A stretch of DNA of 64,000 nucleotides, taken from NCBI RefSeq assembly GCF_022267315.1, contig NZ_JAIKLE010000021.1:1-64000 (forward strand). Reading direction: 5' to 3'. Source of the DNA: Maribellus maritimus. Lineage in GTDB: Bacteria; Bacteroidota; Bacteroidia; Bacteroidales; Prolixibacteraceae. Positions within the stretch are counted from its first letter, which is position 1. Each line of letters begins with the position of its first letter. This document shows positions 16,417 to 26,914 of the stretch, piece by piece. A program made the translations under genes and the position numbers. The notes under the pieces were generated by a model, which was given only the letters and a program-made list of their open reading frames with translations, had not been told where the DNA came from and made no database searches.

Positions 16417-19371
16417 TTATTTCTGTACTTCAATTTTCCAGTCGGTAAATTCAACCCAATATTGCTTTTTATCCGGCGAACCGGCGGCTAATCCCAAATC
16501 AACGATGTCGTTAATCCCGGGAATTTCTGAGGTGTGCCGCTCGATTATCCAATTTTTACCGTCGAGACTAATATACCCGCTGAAACTGTTTCCATGCCGG
16601 ACTATTTTCAGGTAAATGGGTGTTTTGGAATCTTCCGGCAGATTTTCACTATTTGCTTTGTGCATACAACCATTTGCAAATTCATCGTATTCAATTCCCG
16701 CACGACCGGGTGTGGCAAAAACCAACACAGAACCTTTGCTTCCAGGCTGTACGTCAAAACTTTTTGAAATATCATTTCGCACAAACAACCCTGCCCTAAA
16801 CCATTCATTGGTACGGTTTCCAAATTGGCTGATTTTCACTGTCGCTACAAAATCGCCTTTTATTTCTTTTGTATATGCCGCAGCATATGAGTCTTCCGCA
16901 TGAAAAAAATCGGAGCCACCTGCAGTAATTTTAAAACGGTTTTCTTTGGTATCTATGTCCATTTCAAAAGGTTTTGCTTTTGCCGAACAATACTGAAGTA
17001 CATCCATTTTTTTTATATCGAGCGAAACGGCATCAAAAACCTGTAATGATTTTTCTGCGCTGTTTTCTATCCGGATTAGATGATCTCCGATGGGTGCCTC
17101 GGTTGCGAATGCAACCGGAGCAGATTCTCCGGCAGACAATTCAACCGGGACATCAGCAATTTTATTATTATCCAGAAAAATACCGGCATTTAATTTCTGA
17201 GAGGTGCTGGAAAGATTTCGGGCTACAACCTGCCCTATTACCTGTTCACCTTTCAGCACACGATTATTTTGAAGTTGAAAATCCTCGAAAACGACTTCCG
17301 GCCTATTTCCTGCCACATGTATTGTTTGATAAGGTGTTGAGCCAATGGCAAAACTGTGCTCACCTTCATCGTACATACGAATTTCAAAATCAATTTTACG
17401 TGCGTTATTTTTTATCACCGGAAACAATTTTTTTGAATATACTTTTCCGTCTACATAGAATTCCACAGGTGCCATTCCTGATGAACCTTTGTTAAAAACA
17501 TCGGCTGAAACAGTTACAACACTACCGGCAACAACAGCACCTGAAGCTGTTATTGAAGCGGCTTCCACTTTCAGGTTTTTTTCGCTGAATTCGGGTTTAC
17601 CCTCAATAATCAGTTCAGGGGAATGCTCCGGTGCTTCAATTTTAAAATTGTTCCGGTAAATGTTATCCTCGGGTAAAGCAGCGCAATATTTCATTTCCCC
17701 CTGTTCGAGATCATAAAATATATTCTCCTCTGAAGTCCATCCCAACGACATATTGTCGAACCAAAATCCCACATTATCATTAAAGAATCCGGCATGTACA
17801 TTATGAATCAAATTCCGGCGCACCACGGAATTAAAAGTTATTCCGGCAGTTTTAATCGCACCCGAATCATCGGCATCGCGTTGCACATCATCGAGATGAT
17901 TATATTCCACCAGGTAACTGCCATCAATGGTTTCTTCCAGGTTAGACCACCCACCAACATCGATGGCATAACGTCCGCGCGTTTTGGTAATGTAATTGTG
18001 CGAAATAGTTGTCAATAAAGTATATGCAGCATAAATGTTGTTACCTCCGCAATCGTAAATTTTATTGTTCGAGATGGTTGTTTCACGAACTATATCTCTG
18101 CCATCTACAGGATTTTCAGGACCTTTACAATACACCACTCCATTATCGATAGTTTCAAAATGATTATCGAGAATGCGGGTTTGATAACATCCCTTTTTTA
18201 CGAAAATTCCGGTTCCGCTGCAGGAAAGTATTTCTCCACCTACAAATTCGCAGGCATGAGCATATTCCATACTTACAGCACTATTGCCGGCTGTTGTCCC
18301 TTCCAGTGTAATCCCGTAAAATCTTAGGTTTCTGACTGGTTTTCCCACTTTTCCTTCCATTGAGATAAGATTATTGAGATGTGGAACAGAAACAATGGCT
18401 CGGTTTGGATCTTTAATCCCGTCAACAGGAATATAACTGATTTCCTTTTGTTTCCTGTCAAAATACCATTCGCCGGGAGCATCCAGCAAATCTTTGATAT
18501 TTTCGATGTAATAACGCGGCGGCACAATAACCACCCCTTCCTGTGGCGACTGAAATGTGGCAATACCTTTCTTTTCATCCACTGAAACAATTTTGTTGAT
18601 TCCCGTGTGCCAGCGAAGCAACATGACAACACGATTCTTTTCCATCTCCTTCCAGTTTTTAATCTCACCTTTTCGGAAAAGCAATTCACTTGTTGTTGGG
18701 GAAATAGCCGGGGGCACAAAATATCCTTCATTAGGTGTCCGAGCCAGCATTTGACGTCTGTCGTTTACCACCAGCATAGCGGCTGTATCGGCAGAAAATG
18801 GTGCACTCCAGACATTTCCATTCTTTTTCCAGCTGGTAATTAATGTACCTCCGGAAATAACCGGTTTTTCTCCCGGATAGGCTGCGTAAGTTACATAGTA
18901 GTCTTTTAATTTATGATATTCAAAAGCACCCGACGGCAAATTGGTTTCTACACGCTCACCACCGTCTTCCGGAGAGTAAACAAGTGGCTCATCAAGCGAA
19001 TAAAACCCTTCGCGAACGGCTACCAAAATATCACGTCCTTTTCCATATTGATGTGGCGAACCGATATACCTGGTTTCCACCGGTTCTTCTTTTGGTAGGT
19101 AGACTTCGGATTTTAGTTCCCGAACCGCCTGTTGCGCCCTTTTTAGCGTGGCAAATGGCCCGTCAGTTCTTGCTGCATTGGGCTCAGACACTGTTCCAGA
19201 CCAACTATCGTTCCCATTTTTTGCCACATAAAAATCAGCTTTCTTTGTTGGAACGAATTGTTGCCATTCCTCACCACGAAGTAATTTTCCATCACGGGGT
19301 GTATTTTGAGCAGATAAATTAATCTGAAATAAAATACCTAACAGAATAAAAGAAGATACTATTTTCGCCAT
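16417..19371 (-). CDS. Secreted right-handed beta-helix protein, GH141-like, with C-terminal DUF1349-like domain
   Basis: About 984 residues starting at the ATG 19371, where the signal peptide MAKIVSSFILLGILFQINLSAQ begins. Residues about 45-620 form a parallel beta-helix with the N-terminal signature FYVAKNGNDSWSG and DGPFATLKRAQQAVRELK, typical of GH141-like proteins. GH141 includes an alpha-L-fucosidase from rhamnogalacturonan-II degradation and xylanases. A CARDB-like beta region follows (VVTVSADVFNKGSSGMAPVEFYV in two parts). The last 190 residues look like a DUF1349/concanavalin-type domain (EWFRAGLFVRND; SLDGKNW). Substrate is not assignable. It is co-oriented and closely spaced with the rest of the mannosidase operon. 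Confidence 0.75.
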   Translation of the reverse strand: MAKIVSSFILLGILFQINLSAQNTPRDGKLLRGEEWQQFVPTKKADFYVAKNGNDSWSGTVSEPNAARTDGPFATLKRAQQAVRELKSEVYLPKEEPVETRYIGSPHQYGKGRDILVAVREGFYSLDEPLVYSPEDGGERVETNLPSGAFEYHKLKDYYVTYAAYPGEKPVISGGTLITSWKKNGNVWSAPFSADTAAMLVVNDRRQMLARTPNEGYFVPPAISPTTSELLFRKGEIKNWKEMEKNRVVMLLRWHTGINKIVSVDEKKGIATFQSPQEGVVIVPPRYYIENIKDLLDAPGEWYFDRKQKEISYIPVDGIKDPNRAIVSVPHLNNLISMEGKVGKPVRNLRFYGITLEGTTAGNSAVSMEYAHACEFVGGEILSCSGTGIFVKKGCYQTRILDNHFETIDNGVVYCKGPENPVDGRDIVRETTISNNKIYDCGGNNIYAAYTLLTTISHNYITKTRGRYAIDVGGWSNLEETIDGSYLVEYNHLDDVQRDADDSGAIKTAGITFNSVVRRNLIHNVHAGFFNDNVGFWFDNMSLGWTSEENIFYDLEQGEMKYCAALPEDNIYRNNFKIEAPEHSPELIIEGKPEFSEKNLKVEAASITASGAVVAGSVVTVSADVFNKGSSGMAPVEFYVDGKVYSKKLFPVIKNNARKIDFEIRMYDEGEHSFAIGSTPYQTIHVAGNRPEVVFEDFQLQNNRVLKGEQVIGQVVARNLSSTSQKLNAGIFLDNNKIADVPVELSAGESAPVAFATEAPIGDHLIRIENSAEKSLQVFDAVSLDIKKMDVLQYCSAKAKPFEMDIDTKENRFKITAGGSDFFHAEDSYAAAYTKEIKGDFVATVKISQFGNRTNEWFRAGLFVRNDISKSFDVQPGSKGSVLVFATPGRAGIEYDEFANGCMHKANSENLPEDSKTPIYLKIVRHGNSFSGYISLDGKNWIIERHTSEIPGINDIVDLGLAAGSPDKKQYWVEFTDWKIEVQK

Positions 19372-19464
19372 ATCAATTTTCGGATAAAATATTTTTTTCG
19401 TATTTGATTTATTGATTCCCAACACAGGAATATAATTTCAATTCCCTTTTAGGATAATATTCTA

Positions 19465-20886
19465 CTAACTCATTTCCCATCCCTGTCTTACAGGTTCTCG
19501 TATAATTTGGTCAGCGTCGGGAAGTCCAACAGCTTTCATATTTTTGCTATCCCAATATATCCTCTCCCCACCCATCCGCAGGGATAGTACTCCCAAAAGC
19601 GTTATTTCAGTAAGTCTGGAAGCATATTCAAAATTTGATAAAGGTTCAGGACCTCCTTTAATGGCATCAATCCATTCCCGATGATGCCCTTTTGAGCGTG
19701 GAAGTGAAGGTGGCGGTGGCGTAAAAGATTCCCGCAGGCTTTCCGGATAAATCTCGGGAGAACCACTAGCTCCGCCATTGGTTAAAATAATCCCTTTTTC
19801 ACCAATAAACATAGCACCTCTTGACTTAAGCCTGACATTTCGAGGCAAAACGGCAGGATGTTCCGGTAAAAGACCTCCTGACAACCAGGTCAGCTTTAAA
19901 GGTGGTTGGTCGCCTCTTTCAGCAAAATAAAAATGACCTATTTCTCCATAAGGGGTAATTTCATTGCTCCCCCTGTTCCCGGCAGGAAATACCTGCACAC
20001 TCTCTGGTGCTTCAAGGTCAAATGCCCAGGTTGCCGCATCCATATCATGGCAACCAAAATCCCCCAGTGCTCCATTACCAAAAACCCAAAAATCACGCCA
20101 TGTAAATGGAGCATATGCATTATTGTATGGGCGAAATGCAGCCGGGCCAACCCACAAATCCCAGTTAAAACCCCGGGGAACTTTCATCTCCTGTGGAGGA
20201 TACCCCGTGAGTCCTTTCAGATACCTTGTTGCCCCAACCCACGAATAAGCCTCATGTACTTTTCCTATTACACCGGAGCGGAGATATTCAACCGTTTGCC
20301 GGATGCTGTCGAGCGCATGTAGCTGGTTTCCCATCTGGGTAGCCAAACCTGTTTCTTTTGCTACTTCACGTACTTTTCGTGCTTCCCAAATATTATGTGT
20401 TAAGGGCTTCTGACAGTAAACATGCTTCCCTGCCCTCATCGAGAACAAAGAAACATATGCATGGGTATGATCCGGAGTACAGCAAATAACAGCATCAATT
20501 GCCTTATTTTTCTCAAGCATTACCCGGAAATCTTCATACTCTGTAATTGTATAATTTGGCGTCTTTTGAGCATAATGCTCCTCTATTAACTTTTTTCTTG
20601 GCTCCCGGCCACTATCCTTTTTATTTAACCTTTTATTATCCGAATAATTGACAGGATCGGCAACACTGATTATCTGTACATCATCATATTTAAAAACCTC
20701 ATTCAGGTGATGCATTGATATATCGCCGGCACCAATCAGAGCAATATTCACTTTATCGCTTGGGGGAACAAAACCTTTGCCACCGATAGTGCACCGGGGT
20801 AAAATCATAAAACCCGCACTTACAGCCGATGCTGTTTTAATAAATTTTCTTCGGGTTGTTGTGGTTTGTTTTTCTTCTTTATCCAT
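19465..20886 (-). CDS. Gfo/Idh/MocA-family oxidoreductase with Tat-like signal
   Basis: A 473-residue NAD(P)-dependent sugar dehydrogenase-like protein. The N-terminus has a twin-arginine-type signal (TRRKFIKTASAVSAGFMIL), so it is probably exported folded with its cofactor. A Rossmann motif VNIALIGAGDISMHH, the CCTPDHTHA segment and the catalytic-Lys motif (CQKPLTHN, usually EKPL) define the family, followed by the GFO_IDH_MocA C-terminal domain. Many PULs encode such exported oxidoreductases, and some act as glycosidases by a transient-oxidation mechanism; that is a possibility here, not a demonstration. It lies 28 bases after the giant GH38 gene. Confidence 0.85.
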   Translation of the reverse strand: MDKEEKQTTTTRRKFIKTASAVSAGFMILPRCTIGGKGFVPPSDKVNIALIGAGDISMHHLNEVFKYDDVQIISVADPVNYSDNKRLNKKDSGREPRKKLIEEHYAQKTPNYTITEYEDFRVMLEKNKAIDAVICCTPDHTHAYVSLFSMRAGKHVYCQKPLTHNIWEARKVREVAKETGLATQMGNQLHALDSIRQTVEYLRSGVIGKVHEAYSWVGATRYLKGLTGYPPQEMKVPRGFNWDLWVGPAAFRPYNNAYAPFTWRDFWVFGNGALGDFGCHDMDAATWAFDLEAPESVQVFPAGNRGSNEITPYGEIGHFYFAERGDQPPLKLTWLSGGLLPEHPAVLPRNVRLKSRGAMFIGEKGIILTNGGASGSPEIYPESLRESFTPPPPSLPRSKGHHREWIDAIKGGPEPLSNFEYASRLTEITLLGVLSLRMGGERIYWDSKNMKAVGLPDADQIIREPVRQGWEMS

Positions 20887-20914
20887 TTTGTTTAGTTATC
20901 AAGATATATTGTGC

Positions 20915-23900
20915 TCACCTGTTTTCAGAAATACCAACAGGTTCCTCTTCCATTTCCAGTTTTCCCAAAACAGGCATGTAATCTGTGTATCCGAAATAGG
21001 TGAGTTTGGCCGCCAGCCACGCTGCAACATCCTCCTTCGGAAGAATACTTCCATCGTTCAATTTGAAAATCAGTGTCTGAATTCCATTAGCTTCCACAGA
21101 AAAATCCTGCTGCCAATCTTCCACATTTATTAATTGAATTGGATTTACTTCCGCCATGCCCCATGTTTCCACCGGACCAATAATGGAAACGTTTCCAAAA
21201 ATTTCCTGAGCAAAAGGATTTGTAATTGTGATAACAAGTTCATTATCTTTTATTTCAGAAGCCCAATCTAACTTTTGTTCAGCTTTTAGTTCAGTTTTAT
21301 TGTGTCCAAATGATTTTTCTGGAAGATTGTATTCCAATACATCAAACAGTTCACTTCCCTGTAAATTGGTTGAAGCAACTACAAAACCAGGCATTGCACC
21401 GTGTCCTTCTAAAACTATAGATAGCGGAAACACCTGTTCACCACCTGCATTTACGTGATATTCAATTTCATCAGGAACCACCCGGATTCCGGGAGGCGTT
21501 GTTAGTTTTATTTTCCCGTCAACCGCCATATCAGTATAATCGTTGGTAACCGACACTTCCAAAGCCTGCACTTTTACATGTCCATTACTGTTGTTAAATG
21601 AATTAAGATCTCCTAATATTTTTAAAGTAACAGGTAAATTCCCGGTTGGGGCGGCACCACTGTTATGCTCCCAGAACGGCGTATAAATTCGCTTGCCTGT
21701 TTGCGGCTTTTGAGCAACCGCATTTTCACGTTCTCCCTTCAACGACAATAAAAAAGTTTCGATGGAATTGGCTCCTACTTCCGAAGACAGTCCTTCACTT
21801 GAAAAGGTCACTGTTTCCGGATTCCGTTCCATCATATTTACTTTCTCTGCTTTTTTTACAGGAAAAGAAGAATTCAATTTCAAATTGGCAACAGAACCAT
21901 TAGATTCATAAGCCCTTACAACAATTCCATTGTTTACGTCGGTAGCTACTTTGCCAGAATAAGCCTCAACGCCATTTGTTTTCGGTTTGATGGCTGATAT
22001 AATTACATTATTGTCTTCTGTACTAAAGAAACTCTTTTCTGCAGGTAATTTGCCGGAATGAATACTAGTCTGACACGCCATCAACGGATTGTTAAATTCC
22101 ATTCCTTTTTTCACCAAATCAGCATCCCTCCAGTTTCCTTTGTGCGGAACCAGCGCATATTCAAAAACATGGGTTTTTCGTTCCGGGAAATCGTGCGTCC
22201 AGGTTAGCAGAGGCGATTGCCAGGGGATGGTATGCATTAATGGCAACACCATTGTTCCATCATTTTCGATGCTCACGGCAATATTTCCCCGGTTTAACAG
22301 TGCCATTCCATAATCAGGTACACTGTTTTCCAGATTTGCCATACAAACAGCTTCGTCCATTTTAACTGTACTGTTTTTATCGAGACCAGAAACGATTAAG
22401 TTTACTGCTTTTTCCAAAGTTGCATCGTCTTTTGCAATAACAGCAAGTACCGGCAAAGCAAACCATGCGCTGTCGATTTCATTATCGGTTGTAAAGAAAT
22501 AGGCAAAACCATTTTCTTTAATATTTTTATCTATCTGCTTTTTCTGTGACGAACTTAATTTGGCATACAATTTTTTTGTGTATTTATTCTCTCCCTGAAT
22601 TCCCAACGAAAAACTAAAATGACGATACAAAATATCTTCGCCTCTTTCAACCGAATCAAAAGAAGGGGTTGCCGTAACTCCTTTTTTGGCCAGAGCCTCC
22701 ATCAGCGAAAACCCTAATTTTCGTGCATTTCCCTTTTGCGGTGTAATTATTTCAGCCGGGCCAACAGCCACTGAACCAGCGTTTCCAAAATCAACTTTTA
22801 CAGAATAACTGTAATCCAGCCAATTGTTGCACGAATTCATGGCATGGCGCGAAGTCCAGGCCACATCGGTACTGTAGTATTCCAAATACCCTTTGCTTTT
22901 GAAATAACTTTTGGTTGCAAAGCGATCTTCAAAAACAGGAATGGCGCCGTCCAAATCAATAGGAAAACCAATACAATACAAATCCCGATCGTTTTTCCTC
23001 GCCCGGTCGTCATTTTCAATAAGGTTTTTCCCGTCCATTCCTTTGTAGTCCACCAGCGTTGTACGGAAATCGATGCGAGGCACGCCATTATACAATGTAA
23101 TTTCCTGAATCCGATTTTTCATTCGATCCATCTCTCCGGTTACAATCAATTTTTTTCCAAGTGCATTTTCTTCCACTTCAATTTTACAGGGAGTATCTTT
23201 TGAAAATTTCTTCTCGCCGGTAGTTATAAAACGCCAGGCCGGTTCAAAACCCGGGCCTTCTTTTAACTGAATCAATTCATTTCCCGGATGGCCTGTTTCT
23301 TTTTTTATGTACTCTTTGCCAGTAGATTTATCAATAATGCTGGTAATCCCGCCGCCCATATTTTCATCGCATGTAATGGAAAAGAATTCATTTTCAATTT
23401 TAAAAGTTGTACTGTGTTTCGTTTCTGAATTTCCATTATCTCCATCAACAGGAACTGCCCAATACGTTTTGTAGCCTACCGAAGGAACTGCATTCGCCAT
23501 AAAATGGACATTTGCAATGCTAATCTTTCCGTTTATTTTTTCCAAAACTTCCATTTCCAAAGCTGAAATATTCCCGTTCTCATCTACCATTTTGAATGCC
23601 TTTACCGGTTCTTCAAACTTCAGAACAGCAGAAACTTTATCGTTTCGCTCCCAGTTTAGCGGATTAAAAACCACCAGGGGCATACCTTTTTGCGCATCCG
23701 TTTGTACCTGTTCTGCAATAAAACTTTGTGCATCAGCCAAGGCTTTACTGCTTAAATCCAGCGCTTCGTGGTATCCCTCTGTCAAATCCAGGTAAGGAAC
23801 ATCGGCTCCACAACCGGTAATTCCATCGTGGTGCTGGCCATATAGTAACTGACGCCAGGCTTTATCCAGTTCCAAAGCAGGATAAGCCTGCCCCATTAAA

Positions 23901-25774
23901 TTTGCAATAGTTCCAAATTTTTCAGCAGAAAGAACTGTATTCTCTGCCAGACGATTGCCCATTTTTAAATCGAAGCGGGATAATTCACAGCCTTCGTTGT
24001 ATTGCGATTCATCTCTGGAAACAAGTGGAATATCCAGCTTATCTTCATTTTCCTGTTCTTTTATATCCTTAAAATATTGTTCAGCTCCATCGGGGCGTGT
24101 TGTAACCCCGGGAACAAAAGTTTTAAAAATATCCGACCTGCCGATATACCATGGAGTAGGTGCTTTTTCATCGAGTGCGTCCAAAATGAAATTATATTTT
24201 ATACCCGGAATTTCGCTTTGCTGCTCCTCTATTTGTTCTTTAAAATGTTTACGGGTGTTCAAATCCAAATCATGAAAATTACTGCTTGAGAATCCACGAT
24301 ATACATAAGAAACTTTTCGATTCAAAAGTGCAGTCCCATCGGGTGACAAGGAGTGATATACATCCGGTACTCCGGGAACCCGAACAAAAGGAGAACGGTA
24401 ATTTCCACGTTCCCACGTTGTACCAATAAACTCCGATTTTGCAAGAATTTGCGGCAACTGAATGATATGCCCAAACACATCCCACGGCGTATAAACTTTA
24501 GGGGCATCGTGCAAAACATTTTCATGAAACAAACGACCGTACAAAACATTGCGAATAAAAGCCTCGCCTGAAATGGAAGTTTCATTGGGTTGATTGTAGG
24601 AACCTCCTGTTTCAATCTGGCCCGTTTTTATCATCTCCCGAATCATTGCTCGTTCTTTTGGGTGTTCTGCGTAGTATGGTTTCAAATAAGCAATTTCATG
24701 CAAAAACAAACCAAAATTCGGGTCAACCTGGGCGGCACGCAAAAACTGATATAAATTAGAAAAAGACATTGCCTGGTAACCCGACTGGCTGTCTCGCCAA
24801 ACAGGATCAACATGAAACCCCTGAACTAAATAAGTTTTCCCATCGTTTACATCACTCCGTTCCGTTTCTACAGAAAATCTTTTTTGGGTTTGTGCTGTTT
24901 TTATAAATAATTTTGCATTTAGTTTTTTTCCAAGAAAATCTTCCTCCACCGGCGATTCCAGATTTAGCCACTCAAATCCTCCGGGAGCAAGTTTTTCAAC
25001 CACAAGCGTCTTTTCTTTCCTTCCCCGTTCTTTCTCAACACCAAAGGAAAATGGCCCTGTTTCAGATTCTGAAACATTAAAAACCATAATATCAAACAAG
25101 TCGGCAATCTCATTTTTTGAAATTCTTTTGGCAGCTTCGCTTACCACCGGTCCCCAAACGAAAAGATTATCATCAACCCGGTCAAGTTTTTTATAACGGG
25201 CATACAACCACCAGTTTCCCCCATCATTATCGACTTTTGCCAGCAACAGATTTTTCCCTTTTTTAAGTCCAACCGGAATATGATCAGTATCGGGGCCACC
25301 GGCACGAACTTGGCTATAAAAATGAATGAGTTTCCCATTTAACCATACCTTCAGCCTGTCGTTACTTCCAAATTTCAAAACAACAGGCTGGGCATGCTCA
25401 CATTCAATTACGGCTGCTGCATATACCACATTTTTTTGGTTCGGCTCTACCAATTCACGAAAATTAAGGCGTCCGCTTTTTTCTGCTTTTGCATATTGCC
25501 ACTTCACCTTACCATTGGGTATTGAATTACTTAGATAGCTTTTACCAATTTGTGGATTAATGTTAGTTTCACCTCCATCAGAAAGTAAAAAATCAGTATT
25601 GATATTTTCGTTTTCATCACTTGGAAAAGGCCCGCAAATCAACCAGTCGGAAATAAATTCATCATCGGTAAACGCATGTGAAAAACTTTGTCCTTTTGCA
25701 GTAAAAACAAACAGACAAAAAAAACCAATTGCAAACACATACGTTCTAATTCGTCTAAAAGTTTGATTAGCCAT
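20915..25774 (-). CDS. Giant multidomain GH38 alpha-mannosidase
   Basis: A 1619-residue exported enzyme, much longer than usual GH38 proteins (about 850-1050). A signal peptide ends near residue 28. Residues about 40-200 resemble a galactose-binding/jelly-roll module (DWLICGPFP; RLKVWLNGKLIHF). The GH38 catalytic domain starts near residue 315 with GFHVDPVW (321-326). The nucleophile Asp is residue 432 in TPWDVFGH and the HHD motif lies at 648-650 (GQHHDGITG). The beta-rich GH38 C-terminal domains follow, and a further 400 residues include an NEW3-like Ig-type segment near residue 1450 (PPGIRVVPDEIEYHV). Zinc-dependent alpha-mannosidase activity is expected; linkage and glycan are unknown. 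A second, shorter GH38 is at 31200. Confidence 0.85.
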   Translation of the reverse strand: MANQTFRRIRTYVFAIGFFCLFVFTAKGQSFSHAFTDDEFISDWLICGPFPSDENENINTDFLLSDGGETNINPQIGKSYLSNSIPNGKVKWQYAKAEKSGRLNFRELVEPNQKNVVYAAAVIECEHAQPVVLKFGSNDRLKVWLNGKLIHFYSQVRAGGPDTDHIPVGLKKGKNLLLAKVDNDGGNWWLYARYKKLDRVDDNLFVWGPVVSEAAKRISKNEIADLFDIMVFNVSESETGPFSFGVEKERGRKEKTLVVEKLAPGGFEWLNLESPVEEDFLGKKLNAKLFIKTAQTQKRFSVETERSDVNDGKTYLVQGFHVDPVWRDSQSGYQAMSFSNLYQFLRAAQVDPNFGLFLHEIAYLKPYYAEHPKERAMIREMIKTGQIETGGSYNQPNETSISGEAFIRNVLYGRLFHENVLHDAPKVYTPWDVFGHIIQLPQILAKSEFIGTTWERGNYRSPFVRVPGVPDVYHSLSPDGTALLNRKVSYVYRGFSSSNFHDLDLNTRKHFKEQIEEQQSEIPGIKYNFILDALDEKAPTPWYIGRSDIFKTFVPGVTTRPDGAEQYFKDIKEQENEDKLDIPLVSRDESQYNEGCELSRFDLKMGNRLAENTVLSAEKFGTIANLMGQAYPALELDKAWRQLLYGQHHDGITGCGADVPYLDLTEGYHEALDLSSKALADAQSFIAEQVQTDAQKGMPLVVFNPLNWERNDKVSAVLKFEEPVKAFKMVDENGNISALEMEVLEKINGKISIANVHFMANAVPSVGYKTYWAVPVDGDNGNSETKHSTTFKIENEFFSITCDENMGGGITSIIDKSTGKEYIKKETGHPGNELIQLKEGPGFEPAWRFITTGEKKFSKDTPCKIEVEENALGKKLIVTGEMDRMKNRIQEITLYNGVPRIDFRTTLVDYKGMDGKNLIENDDRARKNDRDLYCIGFPIDLDGAIPVFEDRFATKSYFKSKGYLEYYSTDVAWTSRHAMNSCNNWLDYSYSVKVDFGNAGSVAVGPAEIITPQKGNARKLGFSLMEALAKKGVTATPSFDSVERGEDILYRHFSFSLGIQGENKYTKKLYAKLSSSQKKQIDKNIKENGFAYFFTTDNEIDSAWFALPVLAVIAKDDATLEKAVNLIVSGLDKNSTVKMDEAVCMANLENSVPDYGMALLNRGNIAVSIENDGTMVLPLMHTIPWQSPLLTWTHDFPERKTHVFEYALVPHKGNWRDADLVKKGMEFNNPLMACQTSIHSGKLPAEKSFFSTEDNNVIISAIKPKTNGVEAYSGKVATDVNNGIVVRAYESNGSVANLKLNSSFPVKKAEKVNMMERNPETVTFSSEGLSSEVGANSIETFLLSLKGERENAVAQKPQTGKRIYTPFWEHNSGAAPTGNLPVTLKILGDLNSFNNSNGHVKVQALEVSVTNDYTDMAVDGKIKLTTPPGIRVVPDEIEYHVNAGGEQVFPLSIVLEGHGAMPGFVVASTNLQGSELFDVLEYNLPEKSFGHNKTELKAEQKLDWASEIKDNELVITITNPFAQEIFGNVSIIGPVETWGMAEVNPIQLINVEDWQQDFSVEANGIQTLIFKLNDGSILPKEDVAAWLAAKLTYFGYTDYMPVLGKLEMEEEPVGISENR

Positions 25775-25801
25775 AAAATAGGTTTAGGTTGCAGTAATTA
25801 T

Positions 25802-26908
25802 TTAGCTCTGAAGCTTTTGATAAAGAGCAAGTAGAAAATCGCGATTATCGGCTGTCAGATAATGCATCTCTCCGCCCATTCGATTAAACGTTTTACAGTA
25901 ACGTAAATAGTATGCCGGATTATCCATCGGTGGTTCCCCGTCTTTCGCCCAATCCCAGTCAGATTCCGCTAAATCCACAATCAACATATAATGATTATCG
26001 ATATGGTTACCGTTTTGAATTTCAACATTCTGAGACATTGAGAGTGATTTTTCAAAAATCATGGGCGACATCACTGCCGAACCAACCGAAAGATAAACTC
26101 CATCTTCGAGATTGCTTACACTTTCTGCAAAATACAAGAAATCGGTCAATGCAGTACGTCCAATAGCAGCCCCGTGATTAATCGGGTGATTGTAAATAAT
26201 ATCGTGTCCAAACATAGGGTGACCAGTAAAAGGAATTCCTAATGCATAGGCATTTCCCTGTACTGAATATTTTTTGAAAGGGTGTGCAACCTCCATCCAG
26301 CCCGGCTTCAAGCCAAACTGTTGAATTGCACTTGCCAAATCAACTGCTCCGGCGGCGGCGGCAGGCTCGCTTTCCATCTTTTGCTGCACCTGTTTATATA
26401 AAGTTGATAGTGCAGGAATTTCCAAACCTTCATTTTTAATCATTTTTCCAACAGCTTCGCCGTAACCAAGTCCTTCGTAGGCGCCAACAATTATAGCCAG
26501 ATTGATATAAAACCCAGTGTCGTCCCAGATTCCAAACTGGCCAAGGTTTACGTTTTCACGCACATCCTCGCTGGATTTTCCCTGATATGAAAATTCCCAA
26601 TCGTGGATAATGCCGGCTCCGTTGGTTGACAGGTGCGTAACCCAACCGTCTTTCATTAATGCGATGAGTGTTGGAGCCATTCCATTTTTAATGGTGTGTG
26701 CACCGAAAGTAAGCATAACCGAACGGTTTAATCTTCTCGCCTTTCGAATACGTTCTGCTGTTTTCTCAATTAGCTGAACCCCTCGTTCACTTAAATGTTC
26801 CGGCTGATGGTCAACCGGAATATGATCTTTTTCAATATAAACTTTATTTTTTCTATCGACCAGTCTTTTTACTTCCAGTCGACTCCTATCAAATTTTGGA
26901 TAAGGCAT
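25802..26908 (-). CDS. Deoxyhypusine-synthase-like protein
   Basis: A 368-residue cytoplasmic protein that resembles the deoxyhypusine-synthase-like NAD-binding fold. The support is the THLSTNGAGIIHDWE segment followed by GKSSEDV and a Gly-rich GQFGIWDD, and the later block IPFTGHPMFGHDIIYNHP, which aligns with the DHS PALTDGSIGDM region. Classical eIF5A modification is not expected in a bacterium; bacterial DHS-like proteins include polyamine enzymes and uncharacterised members. It sits 6 bases downstream of the PfkB-HAD gene, so they are probably cotranslated and share a pathway in sugar or sugar-phosphate metabolism. Fold assignment is moderate; activity is unknown. Confidence 0.6.
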   Translation of the reverse strand: MPYPKFDRSRLEVKRLVDRKNKVYIEKDHIPVDHQPEHLSERGVQLIEKTAERIRKARRLNRSVMLTFGAHTIKNGMAPTLIALMKDGWVTHLSTNGAGIIHDWEFSYQGKSSEDVRENVNLGQFGIWDDTGFYINLAIIVGAYEGLGYGEAVGKMIKNEGLEIPALSTLYKQVQQKMESEPAAAAGAVDLASAIQQFGLKPGWMEVAHPFKKYSVQGNAYALGIPFTGHPMFGHDIIYNHPINHGAAIGRTALTDFLYFAESVSNLEDGVYLSVGSAVMSPMIFEKSLSMSQNVEIQNGNHIDNHYMLIVDLAESDWDWAKDGEPPMDNPAYYLRYCKTFNRMGGEMHYLTADNRDFLLALYQKLQS

Positions 26909-26914
26909 AACTTA

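Noticed and set aside
25802-26908. True deoxyhypusine synthase
   Set aside because: The fold signature fits, but bacteria lack eIF5A-type substrate and the gene lies in a sugar operon; only DHS-like is claimed.
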